Made by a program: the position numbers and the translations under genes
Shown here: one piece after another, positions 56,839 through 64,000 of the stretch
Layout of the letters: every line of letters starts with the position of its first letter
Numbering within the stretch: position 1 is the stretch's first letter
NCBI GenBank assembly: GCA_013285505.1
Contig: CP053450.1
Span: 1,100,796 to 1,164,795, forward strand
Reading direction: 5' to 3'
Length of the DNA stretch: 64,000 bases
DNA from: Planctomycetota bacterium
Lineage (GTDB): Bacteria; Planctomycetota; Phycisphaerae; Phycisphaerales; UBA1924
The notes under the pieces: generated by a model
The model's database searches: none
The model's input: only the letters and a program-made list of their open reading frames with translations
Told to the model about the DNA's origin: nothing

Positions 56839-57228
56839 GATTCCTCCCCGTGCGGTGCGCCCCGTCGGGACGGGACGCGAGCCGTTCGATCAGCGTGGGC
56901 CCATTCTACCTCGCCGGGTTCCTTCAGGGCATGTCCAAATCGGTCCCCGCAGCGACGTGCCCGTTCGCTCCCACCGCCCTAACCGCCCACCCAGCCGCCG
57001 CCCCCACCGACGACGGGACCAACGGCGGGGCCGCCAGCGTCCGCCGCGGGTCGGCACCTCTGTGCTGCACCCCCCCTCCGCAGGCAGTCAACACCGAGTG
57101 CGTGCGGACGGGCCTCAGTATGAACGTGCTTTCATCCACGCGTCACTGAGGCTCCACAGGCGGAGACGAACATACCTGTACGAACCAGCCGCAAAAGCAT
57201 CCGCGGCTCACACACACAGGAGACCACA
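56839..57228. promoter_or_regulatory. Divergent region upstream of the response regulator and entericidin-like genes
   Basis: 390 bases without a supported gene. At 57123-57137 lies TGAACGTGCTTTCATCC, and a similar TGAATGTGCTTTTACCC lies at 51723-51739 before the PRC-barrel gene. The ribosome site CAGGAGA precedes ATG 57229. Promoters of both operons must lie here. Confidence 0.35.
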
Positions 57229-57411
57229 ATGGATACCACAACGCAGAACGCAGTCAAGAGCCCCTCCCCGGCTGTTCGCGTGCTCGCGGCCGCGGCGGCG
57301 GCCGCCTCGCTGGCGGTCGTCGCGGGGTGCAACACGATCGAGGGTGTCGGCGACGACGTCGAGGCGGCCGGGGACGCGGTCTCCGACACCGCCCGAGACG
57401 CCAACGACTAA
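57229..57411 (+). CDS. Entericidin-like small lipoprotein
   Basis: A 60-residue protein starting MDTTTQNAVKSPSPAVRVLA at ATG 57229, with a hydrophobic Ala-rich stretch and the lipobox VAGC at about residues 31-34, then NTIEGVGDDVEAAGDAVSDT. The GCNTIxGxGxDVxxxGxxV pattern is that of entericidin A/B. In enterobacteria entericidin B is a stress-induced antidote/toxin pair member. In other bacteria the family simply marks stationary phase or envelope stress. It is the first of four small genes on this strand. Confidence 0.88.
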   Translation: MDTTTQNAVKSPSPAVRVLAAAAAAASLAVVAGCNTIEGVGDDVEAAGDAVSDTARDAND

Positions 57412-57567
57412 ACCGCAGAATGAGCGGGGTTTCACGCGGCCGAAACCGTGCGTTCAGACCGAGGCCGCACAGTACTCGTGCGTAGCAAAACAACACGGAA
57501 CATCCCGGCGGTGCCGGAACGGGATGATCCACACCTCGTAGCTCGCGGCACACGAAAGGAAACAGCC

Positions 57568-57750
57568 ATGCTTGGTTGGGCACTCGGATTCTTCATCGTC
57601 GCCATCATCGCCGCGGTCTTCGGGTTCGGCGGCATCGCCGCCGGGGCGGCATCGATCGCGAAGATCCTGTTCTTCGTGTTCGTCGTCCTCTTCCTCCTGT
57701 CGCTTGTCGCGGGCCTCCTCCGTCGCGGCGGGACCAAGGTTCAAGTCTGA
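57568..57750 (+). CDS. DUF1328 family (YtjA-like) membrane protein
   Basis: A 60-residue protein starting [20 protein letters not shown] at ATG 57568, with GAAAGGA upstream. It has two membrane helices, the second being [20 protein letters not shown], joined by [11 protein letters not shown]. This length and the FxVAIIAAxxGFxGIAxxAAxIAK pattern define DUF1328 (UPF0391), a family of stress-associated inner membrane proteins with no known mechanism. Confidence 0.93.
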   Translation: MLGWALGFFIVAIIAAVFGFGGIAAGAASIAKILFFVFVVLFLLSLVAGLLRRGGTKVQV

Positions 57751-57813
57751 CCCGTGATCGTCACTCGCGGGACGGCGCCGAGTCGGGCCGCCACACAGCT
57801 CAAGGAGCAACCC

Positions 57814-58017
57814 ATGAAGAAGCAAACCGTGAAATTCCCGCTCCTCCCGCTCGCTGCGGTGGCCCTGCTCGGCGCCGTGCCGATGCTCGGTGGATGCGAC
57901 AACGAGCCCGATGACCTGGGCGATGTGGCCGACGAGGCCGGTGACGCCCTTGAAGACGCGGGCGACGCCGTCGACGACACCCTCGACGAGGTCGATGACG
58001 CGACGGACGGCGGCTGA
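57814..58017 (+). CDS. Small acidic lipoprotein
   Basis: A 67-residue protein starting MKKQTVKFPLLPLAAVALLG at ATG 57814, with AAGGAG upstream. The lipobox is MLGGC at about residues 24-28. The mature part is a highly acidic Ala/Asp/Glu chain (DEAGDALEDAGDAVDDTLDE) that would form an amphipathic helix. The layout is like the entericidin-like protein at 57229, and the two may be related. It lies in the same-strand stress cluster. No named family. Confidence 0.75.
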   Translation: MKKQTVKFPLLPLAAVALLGAVPMLGGCDNEPDDLGDVADEAGDALEDAGDAVDDTLDEVDDATDGG

Positions 58018-58098
58018 TCGCTTCCGTCGGCGTCGGCGGAGAGAGAGCCCAAGACAAGACGCGTTCGCAACAGCGCACGCGGAGAAAGGAACAGCACC

Positions 58099-58557
58099 AT
58101 GGAAACAATTACCACACTGAACGACGAGACCGTGAGCGGCCTCCAGGACCTGATCGAGATCAACATCGACAGCAGCGAAGGCTTCGCGGAGGCCGCCGAG
58201 AAGATCGAGAACCCCGACATCGCCAACTACTTCCGGCGGTGCGGACAGCGCCGTGAGACGTTCTCCCGCGAGCTGCAGCGGGTCGTCGGCATGAACGACA
58301 CCGAGCCGAAGGACTCGGGCACGCTCAAGGGCACGATCCACCGCTGGTGGGTCGGGATCCGCGGAGCCGTCCAGAGCGGCGACGAGCACGCCATGCTGGC
58401 CGAGGCCGAGCGCGGGGAGGACGCCATCAAAGAGTGTTACGAAACCGTCCTCAAGGAGACCGCGGGCAGCCCCCTCAACGCCGTGCTGCACCGGCATTAC
58501 GCGTCAGTGAAACAGGATCACGACACCATCCGCGATATGCGGGACGCCCGGGCCTGA
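58099..58557 (+). CDS. PA2169-type four-helix-bundle protein (DUF2383)
   Basis: A 152-residue protein starting METITTLNDETVSGLQDLIE at ATG 58099, with GAAAGGA upstream. It has the typical helices: DLIEINIDSSEGFAEAAEKI, NPDIANYFRRCGQRRETFSR, TLKGTIHRWWVGIRGAVQSG, MLAEAERGEDAIKECYETVL. Members resemble ferritin-like bundles, bind no known cofactor for certain and are induced by stress. The gene ends before a clear terminator at 58577. Confidence 0.92.
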   Translation: METITTLNDETVSGLQDLIEINIDSSEGFAEAAEKIENPDIANYFRRCGQRRETFSRELQRVVGMNDTEPKDSGTLKGTIHRWWVGIRGAVQSGDEHAMLAEAERGEDAIKECYETVLKETAGSPLNAVLHRHYASVKQDHDTIRDMRDARA

Positions 58558-58576
58558 TCGATCCCCTTCCCCTCTG

Positions 58577-58610
58577 CCCCGGCCTATAGAGATACAGGCC
58601 GGGGTGTTTC
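58577..58610 (+). terminator. Intrinsic terminator of the small-gene cluster
   Basis: CCCCGGCCT (58577-58585) pairs with AGGCCGGGG (58596-58604) around a ten-base loop, followed by TGTTTCTG. Confidence 0.8.
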
Positions 58611-58635
58611 TGCAGACCCGGCCCGGAGGATGAGT

Positions 58636-60054
58636 ATGAAGCGGATCGGGCTCGGCGTGCATGTTGTCGCTGGTGTCACGGCGATGGTGATCCTCGCGGC
58701 CCCCGGGCTCGCACAGGACACCGGGGGCGTAGACGACGCCGGGACGACCGTCACCTCACAAGCCGACGACAGCTCCGCAAAGGATGCCGATCCCGGAGCG
58801 CAGGAGGCCGCGAAGGAGGCCCGGGCGAAAGAGGCACTCGCCGGGATCGAGGGCCTGTCCGATGCGACAGTCGACATCCAGGGCGACTCAGTGCGGCTGG
58901 AGGGCGTCGCCGACGACCCGCTCGTGCTGGAGCGCGCCGCCGAGACCGCGCTGGCGGCCACCGGGGGCGGCGCAGGTACAAAACGAGATCACGCTCACAT
59001 CCGATTTCGGGGAGCGACTCCACGGGGCGGCCAACCGTCTCGGGAGCCGTGTCGAGCAGTGGATCGCGTACCTGCCGCTCATCCCCATCGCGTTCGTGGT
59101 GGCACTCCTGGGGCTCGTGCTCGCGTGGGCCGTGGGGCGGTGGCGGTGGCCGTACACGCGCTTGTCCAGGAACCCGTTCCTGCAGGACATCTGCCGGCGG
59201 ATCGTGCAGACGACGGTGGTGCTGACGGGCGTGCTGCTCGCGCTGGAGATCCTGAACGCGACGGCGCTGGTCGGCGGCGTGCTCGGGGCGGCGGGCGTGG
59301 CGGGCATCGCGATCGGCTTTGCCTTCCGAGACCTCGTGGAGAACTACATCGCGAGCATCCTGCTCTCGGTCCGCCAGCCGTTCCGCCCGCGGGACCACGT
59401 GCTCATCGACGGGCACGAGGGCCTGGTCACGAGCATGAACTCGCGAACGACCGTGCTCACGACCTTCGACGGCAACATCGTCCGGCTGCCCAACGCCATC
59501 GTGTTCAAATCTGCGCTCACCAACTACTCGACCGATCCGCGCCGCCGCTTCACCTTCGATGTCGGTGTGGGCTACGACGTGGACCTCGCCGAGGCGATCA
59601 ACGTCGGCGTGGAGGTCCTGCGCGGCACCGAGGGCGTGCTGAGCGACCCGGCGCCCTTCGCGATCGTGACCCGCCTCGGCGACTCGAGCATCACCGTGAG
59701 TCTGTTCGGCTGGGTAAACCAGCCGCGAGAGCGATTTCGGCAAGGTCAGGAGCCGCCGGTATGCAGCGAGTCAAGGCAGAGTACGACCGACGCGATATCG
59801 ACATGCCGGAGCCGATCTACAAGATCAAGCTGGGCGGTGCGCTGCCCGGGCAGAGCCCGGCCGAGGCGGGACGGGCCGCGGACGGCGGAGGGCGGGAGGA
59901 ACGCAGTGCAGCGTCCGGACCCGCTCCGGCACCACCCGCCGATTCGGTCGTGCACGATGTCGGACGCGATCGGGTCACAGAATCGATCGCCGCCGCCTCG
60001 CAGCGGGAGTCGGACGCCGAGAATTTGCTGGACCCGACGTCCGCCCAGGAATGA
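58636..60054 (+). CDS. MscS-type mechanosensitive ion channel, two frameshifts
   Basis: I chose ATG 58636 (MKRIGLGVHVVAGVTAM) because GGAGG lies six bases upstream; the ATG at 58630 is too close to it. A signal peptide and a BON-like domain (DATVDIQGDSVRLEGVADDP) precede a frame change near 58975. The channel part follows: PLIPIAFVVALLGLVLAWAV, the pore helix VLGAAGVAGIAIGFAFRDLV and the beta domain FRPRDHVLIDGHEGLVTSMN, VRLPNAIVFKSALTNYSTDP. A second change near 59735 restores the first frame for the tail (MPEPIYKIKLGGALPGQSPA). The length is about 472 residues. It would release solutes on hypo-osmotic shock. Confidence 0.88.
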   Translation: MKRIGLGVHVVAGVTAMVILAAPGLAQDTGGVDDAGTTVTSQADDSSAKDADPGAQEAAKEARAKEALAGIEGLSDATVDIQGDSVRLEGVADDPLVLERAAETALAATGGGAGTKRDHAHIRFRGATPRGGQPSREPCRAVDRVPAAHPHRVRGGTPGARARVGRGAVAVAVHALVQEPVPAGHLPADRADDGGADGRAARAGDPERDGAGRRRARGGGRGGHRDRLCLPRPRGELHREHPALGPPAVPPAGPRAHRRARGPGHEHELANDRAHDLRRQHRPAAQRHRVQICAHQLLDRSAPPLHLRCRCGLRRGPRRGDQRRRGGPARHRGRAERPGALRDRDPPRRLEHHRESVRLGKPAARAISARSGAAGMQRVKAEYDRRDIDMPEPIYKIKLGGALPGQSPAEAGRAADGGGREERSAASGPAPAPPADSVVHDVGRDRVTESIAAASQRESDAENLLDPTSAQE

Positions 60055-60210
60055 GACGAACCCACGAACGGCTCCCCCGCCGGTTGCGCGCGCGGCGTGA
60101 GCAGGATGAGGCCAACTTCATGCCCGGCCCACCGCGCGTTCACGCACGCTCCCGAACATATCTGTGGCGGGGGTTCTTTCGTTCGGACGGGTTCTCGGGA
60201 GTTAAACAGG

Positions 60211-60348
60211 ATGGAAGCGCTGCTTGTATTGGGCGTCGTATCAGGGACCGCGGGGATGGTCGTGATTCTGGTCCGCGTGCAGCGGACCCTGCGGGAAGAG
60301 GCAACCGAACTGCACGATCAGGCCTGCGGGCAGCACCGCCCCCGCTAA
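60211..60348 (+). CDS. Small single-helix membrane protein (uncertain)
   Basis: A 45-residue open frame from ATG 60211: MEALLVLGVVSGTAGMVVIL, a membrane helix, followed by a short charged tail (RVQRTLREEATELHDQACGQ). ACAGG stands directly before the start. Its stop overlaps the end of the convergent flavoprotein gene. Coding bias is normal, but nothing else supports it. Confidence 0.4.
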   Translation: MEALLVLGVVSGTAGMVVILVRVQRTLREEATELHDQACGQHRPR

Positions 60349-61616
60349 GACCGCGGCGGCCGCAGGTCTCGCGCGATGGCCAGCCCCGCGACCGCACCCG
60401 TGGACCACGCCCACTGGAAATTGAACCCCCCGATCCGTCCGTCAACGTCGAGGATCTCTCCGACAAGCCAGAGCTTGTCGTGGATGCGGCTCTGCATGGT
60501 GCCGGGCACGATCTCGTGCAGCGGCACCCCGCCGGCGGTCGCCTCGGCGTGGGCAAAGCCCCGGTCCCGCATGATCTCCACGGGCATCGCGACGAGTGCG
60601 TGCGCGGCGCGCGCCGAGCCTCCTTGCCCAGCTGTGCCCCGGGGAGTGTGGGATCGACGCCGTGGGCCGTGCAGACGGCCCGGGCGAGCCGCTCGGGCAG
60701 CCGCTCCCGCAGCCACGTCAGCACCCGCGTCCGGCCCAGCCCGAGCAGCGATGAATCGACCGAATCAAAGCTCTCGCCGACGAGCCAGCCGATGTGCAGG
60801 GTGGCGCCGGCGTCCTGGTCCCGTGCATGCGTGAGCCAGCGCGAGGCGTCCATCACGGCCGGCCCGCTGAGCCCAAAGTGCGTGCAGAGCAGATCGTTCT
60901 CGAACAGCGCGAGCCGCTTGCCCGTGCCGGACCGCACTTCAACGGTTGCGCGCGCGCTGATGCCGGAGAGCTCCGTGAGCCAGCGGGAGCGGTCGCCCGT
61001 GACCAGCGGCACCAGCGCCGGGATCAGCCGATCGGTGACGGTGTGCCCGAGCCGGCGGGCCAGCGCAAAGCCGGCCCCATCCGAGCCGCTCTTGGGCAGC
61101 GCCATGCCCCCTGTCGCCAAAACGACACGTGCCGCCGCGATGGAGTCGTCGGCGTCCTGGCGGCGGACGGTGAACCCACCCCCGGGCTCGGCCTCGATCG
61201 CACCGACCCGCCAAGGGTGCACCAGCTCGGCCCCGCCCCGCCTGACATCGCCGAGCAGCGCGTCGAGGACGGTCTGGGCCCGGTCGGTGACCGGGAAGAG
61301 CTTGCCGGTGTCTTCCCGTTTGAGCTCGACACCGAGCTCGGCGAAGTAGGCGACAGTCTGCCCGACATCGAACTGCCTGAGCACCTTGCGGATGGTGTTG
61401 CGCGAGCCGCCGGCGTACTGCGTCTCGTCCACCGCGTGGTGGGTGACATTGCACCGCCCGCCGCCGGCGACCAGGATCTTGACCCCGACCTTCTTCGCGC
61501 CGTCGAGCAGCAGCACCCTCGCGCGCGCCAGCGAGCCCGCGGCCGATCCGGGCAGCGGTCATCAGCCCCGCGGCACCAGCGCCGACGATCACGACATCTG
61601 CCCGTGTCTGTGCCAA
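60345..61616 (-). CDS. BaiN/HI0933-like flavoprotein oxidoreductase, two frameshifts
   Basis: The dinucleotide-binding motif ADVVIVGAGAAGLMTAARIG is at the start; TTG 61616 is the nearest plausible start codon, and the true one is uncertain. The frame changes near 61545, continues with RVLLLDGAKKVGVKILVAGG, GRCNVTHH and the FAD pattern VVLATGGMALPKSGSDGAGF, and changes again near 60612 into ALVAMPVEIMRDRGFAHAEA with GGVPLHEIVPGTMQSRIHDK and GEILDVDGRIGGFNFQWAWS. The 423-residue product matches the BaiN/YhiN family of FAD-dependent oxidoreductases. The reaction is unknown for most members. Confidence 0.87.
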
Positions 61617-61681
61617 GCTCTCAGGGTAGCCACGGATCGGGTCGAGGCCCGCGCCGAGTGCGCGCAGTCGGAACGCACCGG

Positions 61682-63554
61682 TCAGATCGACTCCAGTTCC
61701 TCCCAGCGGGCGTACAGCCGGGCCGCGAGTTCCTGGGCGGCGCTGAGTGCCTCGCAGGCCTTGGTCATCGCCTCGTGATCGGCGAGGACCTTGGGGTCGG
61801 CGAGTCGTTGCTCGGCCACCTTGGCCGCGGCTTCGGCCTCTTCGATGCGTTGCTCGATGGTGTCGTACTCTCGCTGCTCGTTGTAGCTGCGCTTCTTGCG
61901 CTGGGGGGCGGTCTGGGCCCGGGCGGGGGTGCCGGCGGAAGAGGGGGCCGAGGATGTCGCGGCCGTCGCGTCCGCAGCCTGCTCCCTGGCTCTGCGCCAG
62001 GCGCTCGCTTGGGCGAGGGTCGCGTGCAGGGCCCACCCGCCGCGACCGTCGAGGGCGAGGACGCTGGTGGCGAGCCGCTCGAGCATGGCCCGGTCGTGGG
62101 TGACGAGGATGACGGCTCCGGGGAAGCTCTCGATGGCCTCCTCCAGCGTTTCGAGCGTCGGGATGTCGAGGTCGTTGGTCGGCTCGTCGAGCACGAGCAC
62201 ATCGGCCGGGACGAGCATGAGGCGGGCGATGTGGACGCGGGCGAGTTCGCCGCCGCTGAGAGACTGGATGGGCTGGTCGAGCTGCTCGTCGCGGAACAGG
62301 AACCGGCGAGACCACGCGGTGATGTGCATGGGCTGGCCGCGGTAGCGGACCAGGTCGCTGACCGGGCAGAGCGCCTCGCGGAGCAGCGTCGTGGGGGCGA
62401 AGTCCTCGCGGTGCTGGCTGAAGACCGCGACGCGGGGCATCGGCTCTGCGAAGTCGACGAGGCCCTCATCCGGCTCGACCTCGCCGGTGAGGACGCGGAT
62501 CAGCGTGGTCTTGCCGCTGCCGTTGGCACCGAGCAGGCCGAGGCAGTCGCCCGCGCCCAGCACCAGATCGAGTTCGCGGAACAGCGTGTGATCGGCGTAG
62601 GACTTGGCGACCCCCTTGGCGACGACGAGCTTGCGGGTGCGCCGGTCGGTGGCGTCGAAGCCGACGCGCGCCCCGGTCGAACTGGCCGCGGCGTTGCGCG
62701 CCTTGAGCTCGGCCAGCTCGTCCATCCGGGCGTGGCTCTCCTGGATACGCCCCTTGGCCTTGGTCTGCCGCCCCTGGGGCCCGCGGGAGAGCCACGCGAT
62801 GTCCTGGCGCACCAGGCCCGCGATGGCCCGCTGCGCCTCGGCCTGCGCGGTGAGGAACTCCTCCTTGCGGCGGAGGAACTCGGTGTAGTTGCCGTCGACC
62901 ACGAAAATGCCCTGCGGGTAGGCGGGGCTCAGCTCGGCCACGCGGGTGGCGACGCCCTCGAGGAACATGCGGTCGTGGGTGACAAAGACCGAGGCGCTGG
63001 CCGCGGGCATGCCCGGGGCGCGACGCACGAACTCCTCCAGCCACGCCACGCCGTCCAGGTCCAGGTGGTTGGTGGGCTCGTCGAGGAGGATCAGGTCCGG
63101 CTCGCCCCCCGGCGCTGGCGAGCGCGCAGGCGACGGAGAGCCGCTTCCGCCAGCCGCCCGAGAGCGTGCCAGCGGGCTTGTCGGCCAGCGCGTCGTCGAA
63201 GCCGACGCGCGAGAGCATCATGTCGGCGAGGGTCTCGGCCTCGTGGTGGTCGTGGGTGGTGCCGACGCCGCCGAGGCAGGTGAAGGCCTGCGCGATGACC
63301 GCGTCCTTGGCCGTGGTGCGGCCGTCGAACTGGTCCTGCTGGGGGACATACACCGCGTGCATGCCCTTGGGGCGTTTGACCTCACCGGAGTCGGCCTCGG
63401 TCAGCCCGGCGAGGAGGCGGAGCAGTGTGCTCTTGCCCGCGCCGTTGGGGCCGATGATGCCGAGGCGGTCGCCTTCGTTGATCGACAGGGACACGCCCTC
63501 GAAGAGGGTCCGGAGGCCGAGAGATTTGGAGATGTCGCGGACGGTGAGGAGCAT
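61682..63554 (-). CDS. ABC-F family ATPase (Uup-like), one frameshift
   Basis: ATG 63554 opens MLLTVRDISKSLGLRTLFEG. The first ATP-binding domain has GPNGAGKST, VPQQDQ and LSGGWRKRLSVACALAS. Near 63112 an extra base shifts the frame into LILLDEPTNHLDLDGVAWLE. The linker is followed by the second domain: GANGSGKTT, SLSGGELARVHIARL and VLVLDEPTNDLDIPTLETLE. The C-terminal coiled coil is QREYDTIEQRIEEAEAAAKV and beyond, as in Uup. There is no membrane domain, so this is an ABC-F protein acting on ribosomes or on DNA transposition, not a transporter. The full length is about 624 residues. Confidence 0.93.
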
Positions 63555-63614
63555 GGGATCCCGTTCGGGCGTGTGCGGAGCGTCGCCGAGAGGGTATGCC
63601 CGGATCGGATGCGA

Positions 63615-64000
63615 TCAGCGGCGGTGCGTGACACCGGCGACGGCCCGGTCGCGGGTCCAGCGTGCGAGGCGACCCGGGGGGCTCTCCAGCTCGGAGGCGA
63701 GCCGCGCGCTGCGTGCGGCGACGAGCCCCTCGTCGAACGGCTGGGCGGGTGACTGCCCGTCGGTGAGCGTGCAGAAGAGGCCGCGAAGCTCCATCTCGAG
63801 GTAGACCTGGTGCGCGACCGAGGGAAACAGTGAGAACTTGCCGGGCACGACGCAGAGCTCGGCGGGCGGAGGCCGGGTGCGGTCCCGCTCGATCGCGGCG
63901 TGGAGCGTGGAGCGGACACGGCCGAGCGGCTCGCCGTGCTTGGCGGCCGCGCCGGGCAGTCTCAGCAGGGCCGCGAAGTGCAGCGCCTGCGCATCGCCCA
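63615..64000 (-). CDS. Hypothetical protein, 5-prime part cut by window edge
   Basis: An open frame on the minus strand enters from beyond 64000 and stops at 63615, so only the last 128 residues are seen. It includes ALHFAALLRLPGAAAKHGEP, RSTLHAAIERDRTRPPPAEL, FSLFPSVAHQVYLEMELRGL and an Arg-rich end (RTRDRAVAGVTHRR-like). It lies 60 bases upstream of the ABC-F gene in the same direction and may share its transcript. No family recognised. Confidence 0.6.
   Translation of the reverse strand, partial: GDAQALHFAALLRLPGAAAKHGEPLGRVRSTLHAAIERDRTRPPPAELCVVPGKFSLFPSVAHQVYLEMELRGLFCTLTDGQSPAQPFDEGLVAARSARLASELESPPGRLARWTRDRAVAGVTHRR

Noticed and set aside
60794..63283. An 829-codon plus-strand gene
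   Set aside because: It lies opposite the ABC-F ATPase and the flavoprotein and only mirrors their codons.

Overview
The window looks like chromosome from a high-GC planctomycete, most likely of the Phycisphaerales type. The reasons are three secreted proteins ending in short VPxPSG-like, hydrophobic, polyarginine tails (PEP-CTERM-like), two proteins with C-terminal dockerin-like repeats, several ECF sigma factor/Ser-Thr kinase gene pairs, and very dense families of short palindromic repeats. No taxonomic marker gene is present, so this rests on family habits recalled from knowledge, not on a search.

Layout. 1-7 kb: a cut hypothetical gene, a DUF6370 lipoprotein, a DinB/YfiT-type protein, an SDR-DUF2867 oxidoreductase, a transglutaminase-esterase fusion, a TolB-like lipoprotein and a repeat-riddled pseudogene. 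7-13 kb: an accessory stretch with two duplicated families of unknown proteins, a DUF6891 protein, and at least four families of hairpin repeats between them. 13-15 kb: a low-GC retron (reverse transcriptase, candidate msr-msd RNA, nucleoside-deoxyribosyltransferase-like/winged-helix effector) placed directly behind sucC. 16-19 kb: an exported protein, an ECF sigma factor and a FecR-type protein, all broken by frameshifts. 19-24 kb: a solitary atpD, a membrane protein, a lipoprotein with two DUF3395-like domains and an Eis-like acetyltransferase. 24-36 kb: fabD-lipoprotein-fabG, PadR with an adjacent palindromic operator, an aspartyl protease-PDZ protein, a small DMT transporter, a first ECF-kinase pair, a PEP-CTERM-like protein and the fabH-plsX-rpmF operon. 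36.4-43.0 kb: a segment bounded by an intact tRNA-Lys(CTT) gene and a copy of its 3-prime half, carrying a beta-repeat/dockerin protein and a second ECF-kinase pair. 43-51 kb: a di-heme beta-propeller dockerin protein, a third ECF-kinase pair (zinc finger-kinase-WD40) and a PEP-CTERM-like protein. 51-60 kb: an envelope and stress cluster: YqaE, PRC-barrel, response regulator-histidine kinase-ethylene receptor-like sensor, entericidin-like lipoprotein, DUF1328, PA2169-type protein and a mechanosensitive channel. 60-64 kb: a BaiN-like flavoprotein, an ABC-F ATPase and a cut hypothetical gene.

A caveat for the whole window: about 25 single-base frame changes interrupt otherwise well conserved coding sequences, several of them at G/C homopolymers. 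This looks more like residual sequencing or assembly error than real decay. I give the full extent of such genes as one entry and state where the frame changes.

How the parts fit. Fatty acid initiation and elongation genes (plsX, fabH, fabD, fabG) are present but split into two opposed groups. Each of the three ECF-kinase pairs sits next to a gene for an exported dockerin or PEP-CTERM-like protein, which suggests local phospho-regulated control of surface proteins. The strongest candidate for an unusual system is the retron at 12995-14929. The next is the three-gene sensory operon at 53710-56838, whose last gene keeps every residue I know to matter for ethylene and copper binding in the plant receptor ETR1.
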